64,000 bases of DNA from Apiospora phragmitis (Eukaryota; Ascomycota; Sordariomycetes; Amphisphaeriales; Apiosporaceae): positions 372,001 to 436,000 of the forward strand of contig JAQQWL010000016.1 in the NCBI GenBank assembly GCA_038363925.1, read 5' to 3'. Each line of letters begins with the position of its first letter. Position 1 is the first letter of the stretch. Both the position numbers and the translations under genes were made by a program. Positions 11,315 to 23,448 of this stretch are shown piece after piece. The notes beneath the pieces are model-generated. The model searched no databases and had not been told where the DNA came from. It was given only the letters and a program-made list of their open reading frames with translations.

Positions 11315-13712
11315 ATGTCAGACGATGAAGAAAAGACCAGACGACTAACCGATGGATCCTCTGATATCCACAGTTCATCGCCAGTTGCGCATGGCAAGCG
11401 CTCTGCCGCCTCGGTCTTACAAGGGACTGCTAATGCTCATGCCAGGAGGAGTCGCCGTCCCGGCCTCGTAACTTCCAACGCTTGCACTAATTGTCGGAAA
11501 AAGCGCGCAAAAGTAGCTACCCTCTCTCTTTCTTTCTTGGAAAAGCTATCTGCTGCTTGTTTTTGCTTACATGTATTACTTCAGTGCGACGGAAACAACC
11601 CTTGCGCGAGATGCACCGAGCACGAGATAGCCAACTGCGCCTACGAAGCCCCGTTACGCCAGTCTAAGGACAGTCTCCGTAAAGAAATCGACGAATTGCG
11701 ACGCCAACTCGAACAGAAGGATACAATTTTATCAGCTTTGGTGGAACCAAATTCATCCGAGGATGTGCTCGCTAGGTTGCTGGATGGCCAGAGTGTTGAT
11801 GGGGCGTCAAGATTGCCTGATCATACACTGGACTCGGAGGAGGATGCTGCGCTTCCGGATGTCGACTCAGATTCCTTTTTGACCACATCACAGCCTAAGC
11901 AACCTTCTTACGAGATGGCTGCCCTTCTTGGGAAGGGGCTTGGTGAGACGGCAATGATAGACGGCATCGAAGAACGCGACCAGGTCGGAAGGGCATACTT
12001 ACAGGACCAGCCTCAGTCGACCGATAAAATATCCCTCCCGGATGTCTTCATGTGGACTGCGAGCATGGCGTCCTACTTTCGAGTCAGCCCTCGATTACTC
12101 TCGGAACAGGTTCTGTCAGGGATGGCAGATCATAGTTATATGGATCAGATGTCCATTCCTATACCACTGTCCAACATGGGAATGCTTCGCGGTACATGGA
12201 CCAGTATAACGGGAGACACGGGTCTAGTACAGCATCTGCTTGCACTATATTTCTGCTGGGAATATCCGACATTTACGACAATACATAAGGAGTACTTCCT
12301 TGTGGATTTCTTGAGTGGAAGGCAGAAATATTGTTCCGAGGGACTAGTCAACGCTCTGCTTGCCCTCGGGTGCTTATTGTCCTCCCGGGTTGGGATTGCC
12401 ACCAGTTTGGATGATCCGCAAACTTTGAGCGACCAGTTCTTCAAGGAGTCGCTAAGAATCACTGCCCAAGCAACCAACCAATACAGTCTGACTACTATAC
12501 AAGCATTTTGTATTTTGTCTATTCGACAGGCAAGGTGCGGGAAGAATGTAGAAAGCCGGTATTATGCCGGACAGAGCATGCGTCTGGCCGTCGAGATGGG
12601 CCTACACCAGGTCGGGTACGATCGTGATGAGGGGGATATGGCCGTATCAGCCGCCGCATTTTGGGGGGCATTCACCCTGGATAATGCCTGGTCATTGGTG
12701 ATGGGCCTGTTGCCGCTATCATCACGTGCGCCTCTTCTCCCTTCAAGACTGCCCACAAACGCCGATATAGAGGCGGCACCGTGGACCCCATATCCAACCG
12801 AAGGTGACTTCAAATGACACATTGCTAGGCCTGCCACTCAAATGCTAATTCTCTTAAGCAGACACTGAAACCTTTTCTGGCCATCTGAAACATCCTTATC
12901 AACAGGCTTCTAATACACAGTCCGTGTTTGGATGCTTTTGCGAGATAAGCCAGATGGGCCATAACACTGCGTATCTTCTACAAACGCCTGACCACCCAGT
13001 CACAGCCTACACACTTTTGGATACCTACACTCGATATCTTGATTGGTATGACAAAATCCCCGAAGTGCTTCGTTTAGGAACCAATTTTACGCCAGCGGTC
13101 TTGCTTGTTCACATCTACTATCATTGTGTCATCCTGCTCCTCTTCCGCCCATTCATCAGATTGCGCATCGATAAATCAAGCGTCTTACCACGTGATATAT
13201 GCACAGAGGCCGCGGACGCCATCCGGGGCCTGCTGCGATCCTATTCCCAACTCTACACTCTCCGACGGACCCCGTCATTCTTGCCATATCTCACACTGAT
13301 TTCGGCCACCATGCATCTTACAGCTGCTACCGTCAGAGTAAACGAAGGCTCGCCCAAGGGTACATCATCGAACATGCCCACGGTTGACATTCACCGTGCC
13401 GTAGCAACCGTGCCGCTTGATTTCGCAGAATTGGCCGAGGCCATCAGCACAACGGCTTTCCGAAGCAACAAGCTACGATCTGAACTCGATCTCCGCGTTA
13501 CCGACGCCCTTACTCAGGGTATCAATGACTTGACGGAAATGATGCAGTACAACCACTCCGCTGAAGGGGCATTGCATGTCTTACAGCATCTGTGTGCGTT
13601 GTGGAAAGCAGAAGAAGCCGAAACCCCTTTTCCTGCCTCATTCCACGTGCAGGGACAGTTTACGGCCGCACCTGGACCCTCACTGGAAGAGGCTGGATTT
13701 TCGATGCTTTGA
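11315..13712 (+). CDS. Zn(II)2Cys6 fungal transcription factor
   Basis: Likely nuclear pathway-specific regulator of about 755 residues. Exons are 11315-11512, 11585-12803 and 12862-13712. The 72 bp first intron happens to be open in frame, but removing it places the six zinc-binding cysteines correctly (57, 60, 67, 73, 76, 84) in ACTNCRKKRAK-CDGNNPCARC. A basic leucine-rich helix follows (KEIDELRRQLEQKDTILSAL, about residues 97-117), the usual dimerisation coiled coil. The middle part contains the fungal-specific transcription-factor domain, with blocks such as ALYFCWEYPTFTTIHKEYFL, GQSMRLAVEMGLHQ and AAFWGAFTLDNAWSLVMG. The start is the ATG at 11315; no ATG lies upstream in frame after the preceding stop. 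Target genes cannot be inferred; it stands alone in a gene-poor interval. Confidence 0.9.
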
Positions 13713-16700
13713 ACCTGCTGTTAGAGTGACTCCGAGATGCTCTACTTTAGTGTGGTGTGCTTCGATCTTGCCCGAGTTTATGTGGTTTGAACACGGTCAT
13801 ACGGATGGGCTTCAGACCAGACGGACTTTGTACATAGCATCGTCCAACGAAGCGATCGAGGCCTCTCACCAAATCACTATAGATCTGGCAACAAGCACTG
13901 ATCATTTCGTTATAGCCCTCTGATGTGCAACGTAACCTTCCCCTCCCCCCACTCCTCCACATGACCTTGGACATTGCCCCGGTCTGGTTCAGTGAGTACT
14001 GTAAACGCAGATTGATCGGGCCGTGTTGGTTTCCTCCGCTTTGTTGGAGCGCTCCCTCTCTTCTTGACGGTGTTCCTCTGCTCGTTCTGCGCAACTGCGC
14101 TTCCCCTCGTGATCGTTTTTGGTTGGTCGGGGGTTGTTCGTGGTTAATCGAGTTCGACGCATTCGCGGATTTGCTTTTTGATGTACCTAACATTACATAG
14201 CTAGCTAAAACTACATAAACCAGCGAACATAGCGGGGGAAGCCCGTTGCAAGGCAAAGGTGGTGCGTGCCGACTCCTGTGGCGTAGCACACCTGCCTGGC
14301 CGTTCACGCTTCGCTGCTAGCCTCGCCCCTTGAAAACATCGGCGGCCAAGGACGCATTGCAGCCGCCACATGCCCAGCGTCTTTTTATAGGTGCCCTTGG
14401 TGCATCGTGTTTATTCTAGTTATTACTGTGTCGGCCAGCTCGAAGGAATGAGGCTCAAGCCCGCTTTCCAAGCCAGGCCGAAACAGCATTCGGAGGGTGG
14501 TGGCTACTGATTGTGCGGAGCGGCGCTGTATCAAACGCAACTGCTCCGTACAAAGTAGCTTATCAGCGAATCCGAGAAGATCACGGTCCGTCCTTCAGCG
14601 TTGCAAGTCCCGACGGGAAAGGCTGGCCGTCTCCACTGAGGGCACTACCCAGGGTCCTAGTCAAGCTGCCGGTATGTAGGTTACATACTACTACTCCGTA
14701 CCTAGGGTATGGTTCCGTTGCAGGTTCAGGCACAGGCCAACTGGGGGAAATACCGTCAGCTGGCTTGTGCCTATCAGTACTCCGTACCATTGATGTCCAT
14801 TTTCATTTCTGATTGCCCCTGAAGACAGCTGTAAACAACAGCCATGTACCTAAACAGAGGGCAGGCTGTCCTGGGCACCTCAATCTTCGGACACACCTGC
14901 ATCGCGGCTTCTACATGTGTGTATGCACCACACCTCCGCAAAACGGCTGACCATAATAGGTAGTGTCGTCTTAATTGGAACGATTACGAAATGTCCCGCC
15001 GGGAAAGGTTTGGATTCTCCTTGCACCTTGTTCGATCTCATTTGCGGAAACAAGAACATCGCTCCCTCAGCAGACGCCCTACTAAGCCCCACTTCATGTG
15101 GGCCGAAGAGGGTGACACTACCTGGACTTGAGCGCAGCTGGCGAGGTTCTGAGTTCCATGGGATAAGGGCATCTTCCCCGAGTTTATCCATGATGATGCG
15201 CTCGCTGAGTCCCAAAGCGCAGTGCCGAGGGTGGGGTCGCTTGCTTGTTTTGGCGTTTCCCCTAGTTGGCCCTATGTAGATATGTACATTATCAGCGTCT
15301 AGTATAGCCGTGGAGATATTGTTCAAAGGTACCGGCTTGATGGCTCTTGGCACACAACGAGCCTTTAGGAAAACCTACGAACAATTCTCGAAATCCTCCT
15401 TGCTTGTGTGTGTACTCGGTATAAATTGTGGATTAATACTGGCTTAGAACTTGATGCATGTCCTGTCTAGCCTGATTCAAAAGTCTCCAGTTTGCCATGC
15501 AATGTCTGGCACGCTGGGTAGCAATCCGAGCACTCTATTTTGTTGTTCATTAAAAACTAGCAGGCAGCCCTCGACGTGGCTGCGTGGGGGAATAGCTGGG
15601 ACCACCCTCCCCCTCGATCTCGAGAAATGCCAGAGGTCATTCCTCAGGGAAGTCTTCTTGTCCATATCTGTACCAGGACGTAAACTAAGTAAGTATGTAT
15701 CGATAGAAGAGAATCATTGTGATCCGATACCTAAGCGCAATGGTTGAACTTGTTAATTGTGAAGTCCACGGTTGAGCTAGGCACAGTCGGACATAACATG
15801 CGGAGGAATAGGACTGCTGATGGTAAACTATGGCCATCTTCCCGGCCCCCCAAGCCCCCCTCTCACAGATCCATTTCTATTTTAGGGGCCGCACCTGTGG
15901 GTCTATACTGGTGGGATTAGATCTTAAACATTTATTAAGGTGCACTTCTCTGCAACTCCTCGCTGGGTACGGAGTAGATAGCATCATTTCCATAATCTCT
16001 GATTCCGACGTGCACCGCGCCAATTTGCACTCTATGCCGCGTTGAAAACAAATCAAATCACAAGCCTTAAGTGAGTTCTCCAAAATAATTTCTCAGCAAT
16101 TCAATATATAGGGCGAATAAAGAGTTTCCTACGAAATCAGGACGTCCTCCAGGCGCTACTGTGGTGGGCAAGTAGGCAGTGCTGGTTGCACATATTTAGC
16201 CGACCGGCCACCTACTTTGCTCAAAGGCCAATCCAGGATGAGATTGAATTTTACTGGGAGGATAGTGAGCCATGAGCCTCAACCATGGTGGAAATGCTTA
16301 ATTCCTCCATTCCTCGGATGATGCACAACGCGCGCCGATTTAATTGAGAAGGCCATTGCTACTCTTTACTTGTTAAGGAGCCGGCAGCCGGCAAGCCGGT
16401 TAGAGCTGGCGGGCAGGCAGGCTCGATTCTTTCTTTACGTTCCCTTTTTTCTGTGATTCGAGCATACATAGATCTTATGTATGTAGAGTGACCTCATGGG
16501 AGGGTGCCACAGTGCACTCCTTGTGATAAGTCGAGGCTCTCACTGATTACATACATTGCTGTTTGGATGGCCGCGATAAGTGAAGCGAACAGTTACATGG
16601 GCCGGAGCTTTGGGTCCGGACAGTTTGCCAATCCCCCTATATGTGCGAGATAGTGAAATAGCTCTGGAGCATTTTTTCCAACCAATCACATAGCGCGCGT

Positions 16701-16939
16701 TCTGCTCAATCCGGCGATTAGCCATGAAGAGTGAGATGTGTAACCAATCAATTCATACAGAGTATAGCCAACTACCATGGCGGTATTTTGCGCTCCAGGG
16801 GATAGCAAATGTATTAAGGTACGGGAAGGTAGCTTCAATTCAAGATGGCGGGCTGCTTCACCAACGATCCATGATACTTATCTGTCGCAGCAACAACCTT
16901 CTTGACTCCCCGACTCAACAATACTGAATACTGGCAAAC
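13713..16939. other. Long gene-poor interval
   Basis: About 3.2 kb with open frames up to 186 codons (13747-14307, minus) and 157 codons (14880-15353, minus), all mutually overlapping and without recognisable domains, signal peptides or coherent splice sites. I see no transposon ends, RNA gene or CRISPR-like structure. Confidence 0.5.
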
Positions 16940-17593
16940 ATGGAACCCAACCAGCAAATGTTAAGCCACCTGGCTTACGAGCTTCCACCAGACCCAATGC
17001 GCGCTAGTTGCGAGAAGCTAGTTGACCCATGCCTCATAGCTTCCTGCCAACATGAACCTCAGCAAGTCTCCGACTTGGCCACTGAACAACAAGATACTGT
17101 CATCAAGTTGGAAGACATCACGCAACCCCAATCATGGCAGACACTATCTTCCGTAAGCCTCCATATACCGTGCTAGACATTCCAATAATCAACCTTCGTG
17201 GCTAACCTGCTCTTCAGACTTCCGAGTCGCGCAGTAGTGACACCCTTGACCCCGTAGGGCCAACGCCAACGCCGGACCCGTCTAGAAAACAGCCTGGCAA
17301 GAAGCCCCGCCGGGACAGAACTCGGCCAGGCTCCTCTGGGGAGCTCCACCGACACCAAGAGAGAGAAGAATCGCATCGCCGCCAGTAAATGCCGGAGAAA
17401 GAAGAAGGAGGAACAACGAATTGCCGAACAGCGACGTCGGATGCTGCAGGTGCAGAATCGCATATTTATGGATTCGGTGGCATCATTACGAGCTGAAGTC
17501 TTATCGTTAAAGCATGAGATCCTCCGCCATGGATCGTGCAACTTCCAACCGATCAACACTTACATCGCAACTGCTGCGGCGCATATAGGATAA
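16940..17593 (+). CDS. bZIP transcription factor (one frame break)
   Basis: Exon 1 (16940-17152) encodes MEPNQQMLSH to TLSS; a 65 bp intron follows (17153-17217). Exon 2 ends at TAA 17591-17593 and holds a clear bZIP: basic region REKNRIAASKCRRKKK followed by a leucine-zipper-like helix and the C-terminal block RHGSCNFQPINTYI, resembling ATF/CREB-type fungal bZIPs. Between TSESRSSDTLDPVG and the basic region the frame changes by one. Counting one C fewer in the CCCC run at 17305-17308 gives a continuous 195-residue protein. The alternative is a 76 bp intron from GT at 17254 to AG at 17329, which also restores frame but deletes a coding-like stretch (TPTPDPSRKQPGKK). The C-run explanation matches the pattern in other genes here. 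Probably a sequence-specific nuclear regulator. Confidence 0.8.
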
Positions 17594-20445
17594 AACATAG
17601 TCCTAATGATAATGAATCGAATTCAACGACAGTTCTCGTCCAGTTTTACTTAGTGTGTTACTCTGGACCCTGTAGGGCGTCCACCTGCCAAATTGTGGCG
17701 GTTGTCAACTGCCACGAGCCAGGTCGGACCGCCTGTGACCAGAGCAGGATTCGAGTTGGGTGGCAATGCGCCACGCGGACCGCGATTGGCTTGTTAGCAA
17801 ATGATCAACCTAATAACCAACCTGCAACCAAGAGTACGCGATCTCGGAAGATAAGTCTCTGCGTAACACTGACGTGTACAAGTGTCAAGGTGTGTCGACT
17901 ACATGACGAACCCCTGCACCGATCTTCCTAGCCCCACGGCTGTAGCAGCAGCCATGCCAGTAAACGTTGTCTCCGGCCTGCCGGCATAGCCGATGAATAT
18001 TGCTGCCTCCGCCTGCCGCCAGACATTTCCTGGGCCCCTGTACGGTTAGTGACCCCCACCCTCTTCACACTACATATGTACACCGAGCCATGCCCATCAG
18101 TCCTGAGCCCGTTGGCTCCGTTGCACGAATGTGGAGACGACGTCCCGTAGTTCGGAGGCGTCGTCGTCAGAACTCGGATCTTGCCGACGGCCGTCAAACT
18201 GTGCCCGCCCGGCCATGGGCGGATAAGCTTTGTGGGAGTCGACCGCCGCCGCCGTACGACACGGGCCTTGTCGTTGCTGCGCGCATGAGGGCTCCATGGC
18301 CCGTCTTTATCGGCGCGCGACACCACTTCCCCGACTGCCCCTGCCGTCATTGCAGCACTGCCTGGTGCCGCCGGCCAGGTGGCACTTGGCCGATGCGGGT
18401 AAGGCGTGCGTCACGTGCGGGGAGAATGCCGTGGGTGACGCTTGAGGATTAGCCCACCGCGTCCGGTGGTTGCCCGGTGGCCGCGACTGGGAGGAGGGTG
18501 CCGATTGGCTCTTTGATCTTACCGAGAAGCACATCCCGTTTGTCCACGAAGTGCTAGTAGCCATTAATTCACGGGGAAAAGCTATCCTTCTTTAAATTAA
18601 ATATATAGTTAATAATTAAAACCTTTATTAATTATTTAATATACTTACTCTTTTGCACAACTCAAGGGTTATTTTATTAATCTTCTCGAGGTCCCTCCCC
18701 GCTCACTCCAGGTTCCAGAATGTGGATAAGACGTACAGCTTAGCCCGCCAATATTCATAAACGAAGACAAGGCAGGCTGGGAGGAAGGCGATGTCGACCT
18801 GGTAGCGGCCAGAGCCAGGGGTTCGATCAGCCCTACCAGCTTAGTGAGCAAGGTCCAGGTCACCAGCCCGATTAGCCCCCAATACCCCTATCCCTACCGG
18901 TTCGCCTACGACGCCTCTTACAGATAAAGAGGTAGACTTGTAGACCGTCACCGAGCACCGCGTAGTTGATGGTCGCCAGCTGCGCCCCGAACATGCTCCG
19001 TGGGTGTCGCTGCCGCGCGCGTGCTCTCGGTAGCGAGCACGGATTGGAGCGGAACCCCGTGCGCGTCTAATGACGTCGGTATCGGTAGAGAAAGTGAGGA
19101 TACTCGCCGAGCTTGCCGGTACCGGTGGCGCAGTTGGAAGTCGACGATGACGGCTCTGAAGAGGCAGCAACCGGCTCCGTGCCCACGCTGGACTGGACCT
19201 AAACGCCGTGGCCTTTTTTTTCGACGACGGACTCGATTTGCAGCCGCTTGTTAACTGTCGTGCTCTGGTGCACCTTAACGGCAACGGAACGATGGGCGAG
19301 TCGGGGATTGGGGAGTTTCTGTACAGATAGCAGTAGACAGGCAGTGAGCCAGAAGGTGCCAAAAGAGGATGTAAAAGAAGGCAAGCAGCGCCTTCTCGGC
19401 CATCAGAGGCCATCCCTTCATAAAAGGCCTGACATCTGGTAGATACGGCCAGGTCACGGTGACTACGACTAGGACGGATGGTCAGCCGAAGATAGACAGG
19501 GGCTAAAATCAAGGTGACAGTGCCATGTTCGTCTATGACGAAAGGGTCGACTGTCTTATCCGATGATTATTGATTTCTTTATATAATGAAAATTAACTAG
19601 CAAATGTACGGGTCAATATCTTACACAATACGATTCTATATTATAAAATGGTTATTTAATAACGCTTTAAGCCATCTTAAGATATTCGATGCACTATCGC
19701 TTGTTAATATTATGATAGCTTTTGAAGTATACGAGCCATGTACTATTAAAAATTCAATTTTCAAATGAATGTACTCTTGAGAAGGGGATTTCCAGGTCCC
19801 AAGGTGAAGCCGGAAATCGGTATCAGCCCCGAGGGCCCGCCAGAACGGCGCTTGATTAGGGATCAACCGTCACTTATAAGCCTAGGAAGCTTGATGGTCA
19901 CGTTACTGTTGTAGGAACGGAGTATTTACCCAATAAGGTTCAAAGGCTTCGTTCCTGCCATCAAGATATCCAGCTCGTTTTCTAATCCAAGAATACGTAT
20001 GCATCATAATTCACTGACCGAAGATGCCGAAGATGCCGAAGATGCCACAGCCATGGTGAGCTGTGAACCAATTCTTAAGAAACCACTCCAGAGTCCACGC
20101 GTAATATTCAGTTATTGGATAAAACAGAATGTTCCCTGCCAAGGAAGCCCAAGAGGCGTATATATAACTAAAAGTCGAATACGGGAAAGTTTCCTCGCAA
20201 GCATATTATGTAAGAGCCGAGACGGATTGATCGTATTTAGTGTTTAGTAAGAAAGGGGCGGTGTAGAGGCCATATTAATTTAGACTTATGTAAAGCTATA
20301 TACGCTCCTAGGCTTGTGGGAATAGAGTTAATTGGATCCAATGGATCGGTTTGGCCACTGCCCGAAGGAAGTTCTGTCTCATTGCGGGAGGCTGTGGGTT
20401 AGGTGATGACAAAGATCCGTATTAGGCAAGTTTGACAACAGTGGC
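17594..20445. other. No supportable gene; GC/AT mosaic with coding relics
   Basis: GC-rich segments (about 17990-18560 and 18690-19500) alternate with short AT-rich patches (18585-18660, 19560-19760) that look like mild RIP. The GC-rich parts have long open frames in several phases (such as 223 codons at 18841-19512, minus), which is expected from composition alone. Minus-strand stretches with membrane-protein character (AEKALLAFFYILFWHLLAHCL near 19350; MFGAQLATINYAVLGDGLQVYLF near 18950) hint at a decayed membrane-protein gene, but no intact frame links them. Confidence 0.4.
20018..20046 (+). repeat. Short tandem repeat, 9 bp unit
   Basis: Three perfect copies of CCGAAGATG plus a partial copy. 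No function is evident. Confidence 0.8.
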
Positions 20446-20637
20446 TCAAGTAGGACCAGCTTCCATCCAGGATCGAAGCCTGTCTCTAAAACAACAGACC
20501 AGAATTGGCCAATTGCGAGGGCCGTTGACCGGTATGTCTTCGGAGACGGTGTCCAAGACGGGGACTTGGCATTGTTCGTCCTGACACACACCGAACGAGA
20601 AGGAAAATGACACGGCCACCAGGAGTGAGCACTGCAT
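20446..20637 (-). CDS. Possible small secreted cysteine-containing protein
   Basis: A 63-residue frame starts MQCSLLVAVSFSFSFGVC, a plausible secretion signal, followed by a short mature part with cysteines (DEQCQVPVLDT, LVCCFRD) and no other recognisable feature. Small cysteine-containing secreted proteins are common fungal effector-like genes, but this frame overlaps two other hydrophobic minus-strand frames, and nothing except the N-terminus favours it. Treat as a weak candidate. Confidence 0.2.
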   Translation of the reverse strand: MQCSLLVAVSFSFSFGVCQDEQCQVPVLDTVSEDIPVNGPRNWPILVCCFRDRLRSWMEAGPT

Positions 20638-20916
20638 GGCTGAGTAGAAACAATGATGCTAAAGTAAGTAGAAAACAGAAGCTCCTCTGCGGAGTCCAAA
20701 GATCCCTCACGTGCCACGGCTCAGGATACCTTTGTTGCCCCTAATATGTGGTAAGAGTGAACTCGCGTCCTGTGATACAAGAGTCTGGCTGTGATGATTA
20801 CCAGGAGATATAACCGAGTCGATTGTATTCCCGAAGTTGTTGTGCTTTGGAAGACACAAACAGGGCAGATACGAAAGACCAAATTGCAATCATCATACAT
20901 ATATACACAAGAGAAA

Positions 20917-21705
20917 ATGGACGCATACCTTCTTCAGTCGCCTCTGGCATCTTTGCCCGACTACCGCTACTGGCAAGCAGGACAACTGCTCTACATCCAA
21001 GGGGCCACCGCAGAGGAGTATCACATGGTCACGGCCGGCGGGCTGATCCGCGACGGCAAAAGCCTCTACATGGTCATCGTCCAAGACGTATCGCTACTGG
21101 GCTGGTGCGCCTGCGGGTCCTCGTCGTCCTCGTCGTTGGCCAAGCACCACACCCGCTGCGTCCCCGTCACCAGGCCCATCCAGTACTGCCAAGACCTCGC
21201 GGCGCAAGAGCCCGTGGGCCAGATCGGGAAAGTGGTGCACTACTCGACCGAGCAGGGGTACGGCCTCGTGAAGGTCGGCTCGCAGTGGTTCCGGGGCGAC
21301 GAGGAGGCCGTCAGCCAGGCCGCCGTGCCCCTCGAGATGCTCGACCAGTACGTCGACGAGCCTGAGATCATGGACCTGGTCGAATTCTCCACGGCCTCCG
21401 GGGAGGAGGTCACGGGCGTCGTCGCCGAGGCCCGGCCCTTTTGCGTCGCCTCCGCGAGCAGCAGCAGCGGCAGCCGCCGCAAGGTCCACAGCCTCGTCGT
21501 CAACACCTCGAGCTACCCCGTCCGGCCCGAGGACTGCGGCATCTGGGTCCGCCGCACCGTCGCCGCCGAGAGGCCGCTCCTCCTGGGCCACGTCATCGGG
21601 TTCAGCAGCGAGGGTGCCGACTACAGCATGGTCGTCTTGCCCTTTGACCGTTTCAAGGATGACCTGAAGAAGACGATTCGCCGCAAGGCTTTCAACATGG
21701 CTTAA
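20917..21705 (+). CDS. Intronless protein of unknown function, 262 aa
   Basis: A single open frame from ATG (MDAYLLQSPLASLPDYRYW) to TAA; the codon usage is strongly GC3-biased, unlike the surrounding non-coding DNA, which supports it as a gene. There is no signal peptide, membrane segment or catalytic motif I can name. The N-terminal half has a Ser run (CGSSSSSSLAKHH); the C-terminal half has repeated hydrophobic blocks (KVHSLVVNT, PLLLGHVIGFSSEG, DYSMVVLPFDRFKDDLKK) suggestive of a compact beta-rich fold. An intronless gene beside a transposon block could be lineage-specific. An upstream in-frame extension to 20791 lacks the coding bias, so I chose the ATG at 20917. Confidence 0.7.
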   Translation: MDAYLLQSPLASLPDYRYWQAGQLLYIQGATAEEYHMVTAGGLIRDGKSLYMVIVQDVSLLGWCACGSSSSSSLAKHHTRCVPVTRPIQYCQDLAAQEPVGQIGKVVHYSTEQGYGLVKVGSQWFRGDEEAVSQAAVPLEMLDQYVDEPEIMDLVEFSTASGEEVTGVVAEARPFCVASASSSSGSRRKVHSLVVNTSSYPVRPEDCGIWVRRTVAAERPLLLGHVIGFSSEGADYSMVVLPFDRFKDDLKKTIRRKAFNMA

Positions 21706-22441
21706 GATTTCGATTTCCCCTAAGGGTCAGGGCTAGCATAGACAGATTGATCTGTACGATGGTGTTTTTTGCTTTCATACATGGTTTGGTCGGGAAGGGG
21801 CGTTATGGGCTATGCTGGCATACAGGACATAGAAGATTCGGACTTTTATCATTTAGATTTGGCGTTGGATTCTAGATATGGACGGTTCAGATAGACGCCA
21901 TGAGCATTTTCAGGAACGATCGTGCGGGCTCACGAAATATACATCATTGGACCTTTTCAGGCAACCATCTTTTCAGGGGGTCGCGGTTGAAGATTTCCCT
22001 GCGCAATTAACCTGGCATAACTCGGTTTTGGAAATTAGGATTGCCAGCAGTGATATTGATACGTTCATACTTTTAGTCCCATATGAGCAGCTCACTGGGT
22101 CTGCGCGTCTGTTTCGTCAGGCGAGTGGCGTAGCAATCGTCCTTTTGAGGGGTTGTCTATTTTTGGAAATCATATCCATCACAGAGGCAATCTGGGCTGT
22201 GGACGGCGGCTGATCAAGGTTCAGTCAGAAATAATGAATGACTGTTTCCATCGTCGCAATCTATTCTCTCCAAGTGTACGCCCTCAATAGCAGAATGTAG
22301 TAGAAAGGGTGGGAGAGTCGCGAGTCGCGCAGCAACACCGTGTTTTCCTAACCGTATGAAGTTAATATCACGTGATTCAATAGTCCAGTTCAACGAGGGA
22401 ACCCACTCTACTTTTTATATAAGATATGGCTTTCTAGGGAT
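21706..22441. other. Flank of the transposon block, no gene supported
   Basis: A 111-codon frame at 21878-22213 has no recognisable domain. Base composition is normal up to the TA at 22442-22443, where RIP-type DNA starts abruptly, so mutation has not visibly leaked into this flank. Confidence 0.5.
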
Positions 22442-23448
22442 TAACGTATCCCATAAGCGAATGTCTTATACAAGCGAATGTCTCATTCTTTTACACCCTT
22501 TTCGATAAAATATAAGTTAATTTTACTATAACGTATTTAATATATTAAAATTAATCAGAATCCTTATTTCTAAATACTTCTATATTATTTTAATAAGTAC
22601 GCGTATTATACCCGGGCTCTCCGCAGATTCTATAGCGCTATAAGCGTATCTTAAACGTTTTTATACGACCACTCCTTTAACGCGATTCGTTTTATAACTA
22701 TTTATTAACGTCCTTTTAAAACTATAAGTCTTTTTTAGTTTATATATAAAGTGATTTTTTATTTTATAGTCGTTTTTTTTTTATACGGCGGCGTTAATTA
22801 AATATCTTATTTATTTTTTAAAATATCGCGTTTTTACTTTTTAAAAAAATAACTCGGTATATAATATACGTTATAGTTTTTATAATTTAATTAAAACTAA
22901 TTTAAATAAATATTAAAAAGTTATTTTAATATTATATGATACGGTTTCAAACGTATTCGGTTTAAAATTAAGCTTTAATCGAGTTATTTAAAAATTTTAA
23001 TTCTTAAAAAATAAATAAGCCGAAAAATATCCCCGGAAGTATTAAAGTATGTAGCTTTATATTTAATTATAAAATAATATATTCCGAATTATATAAAACG
23101 AGTCCTATTTTTTAAAAGCCTCTTTATATATTCGAAACGATAAAAATCGCTTAGAACGTTTTTAAAAACGCTAGTAGGAAGTTTTCCTTTAAAATATAAG
23201 TAATATACGCCCGTATAAAATATTTAATTTCTTTCCCGTACACTTTTTTTAATATATAAAAATAACTAATATTAAAAAGCTAGAATTTATATAATAAATA
23301 AGAAGGTATATAAAGTATAATAATCGAGTTCTTTTTATAATAAAGCTCGAAAGCTATTAAGTAATAGTTTTCGTAGCCGTTTAAAACTAAGAGGCGATAA
23401 TAACCTTTCGTATAAAACTTAATATATTAATTAAAGTATCGAATCTAG

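Noticed and set aside
21094..21591. 165-codon minus-strand frame
   Set aside because: Antisense shadow of the GC3-rich 262-codon gene; composition is Ala/Gly/Asp-rich as expected from an opposite strand of biased codons.
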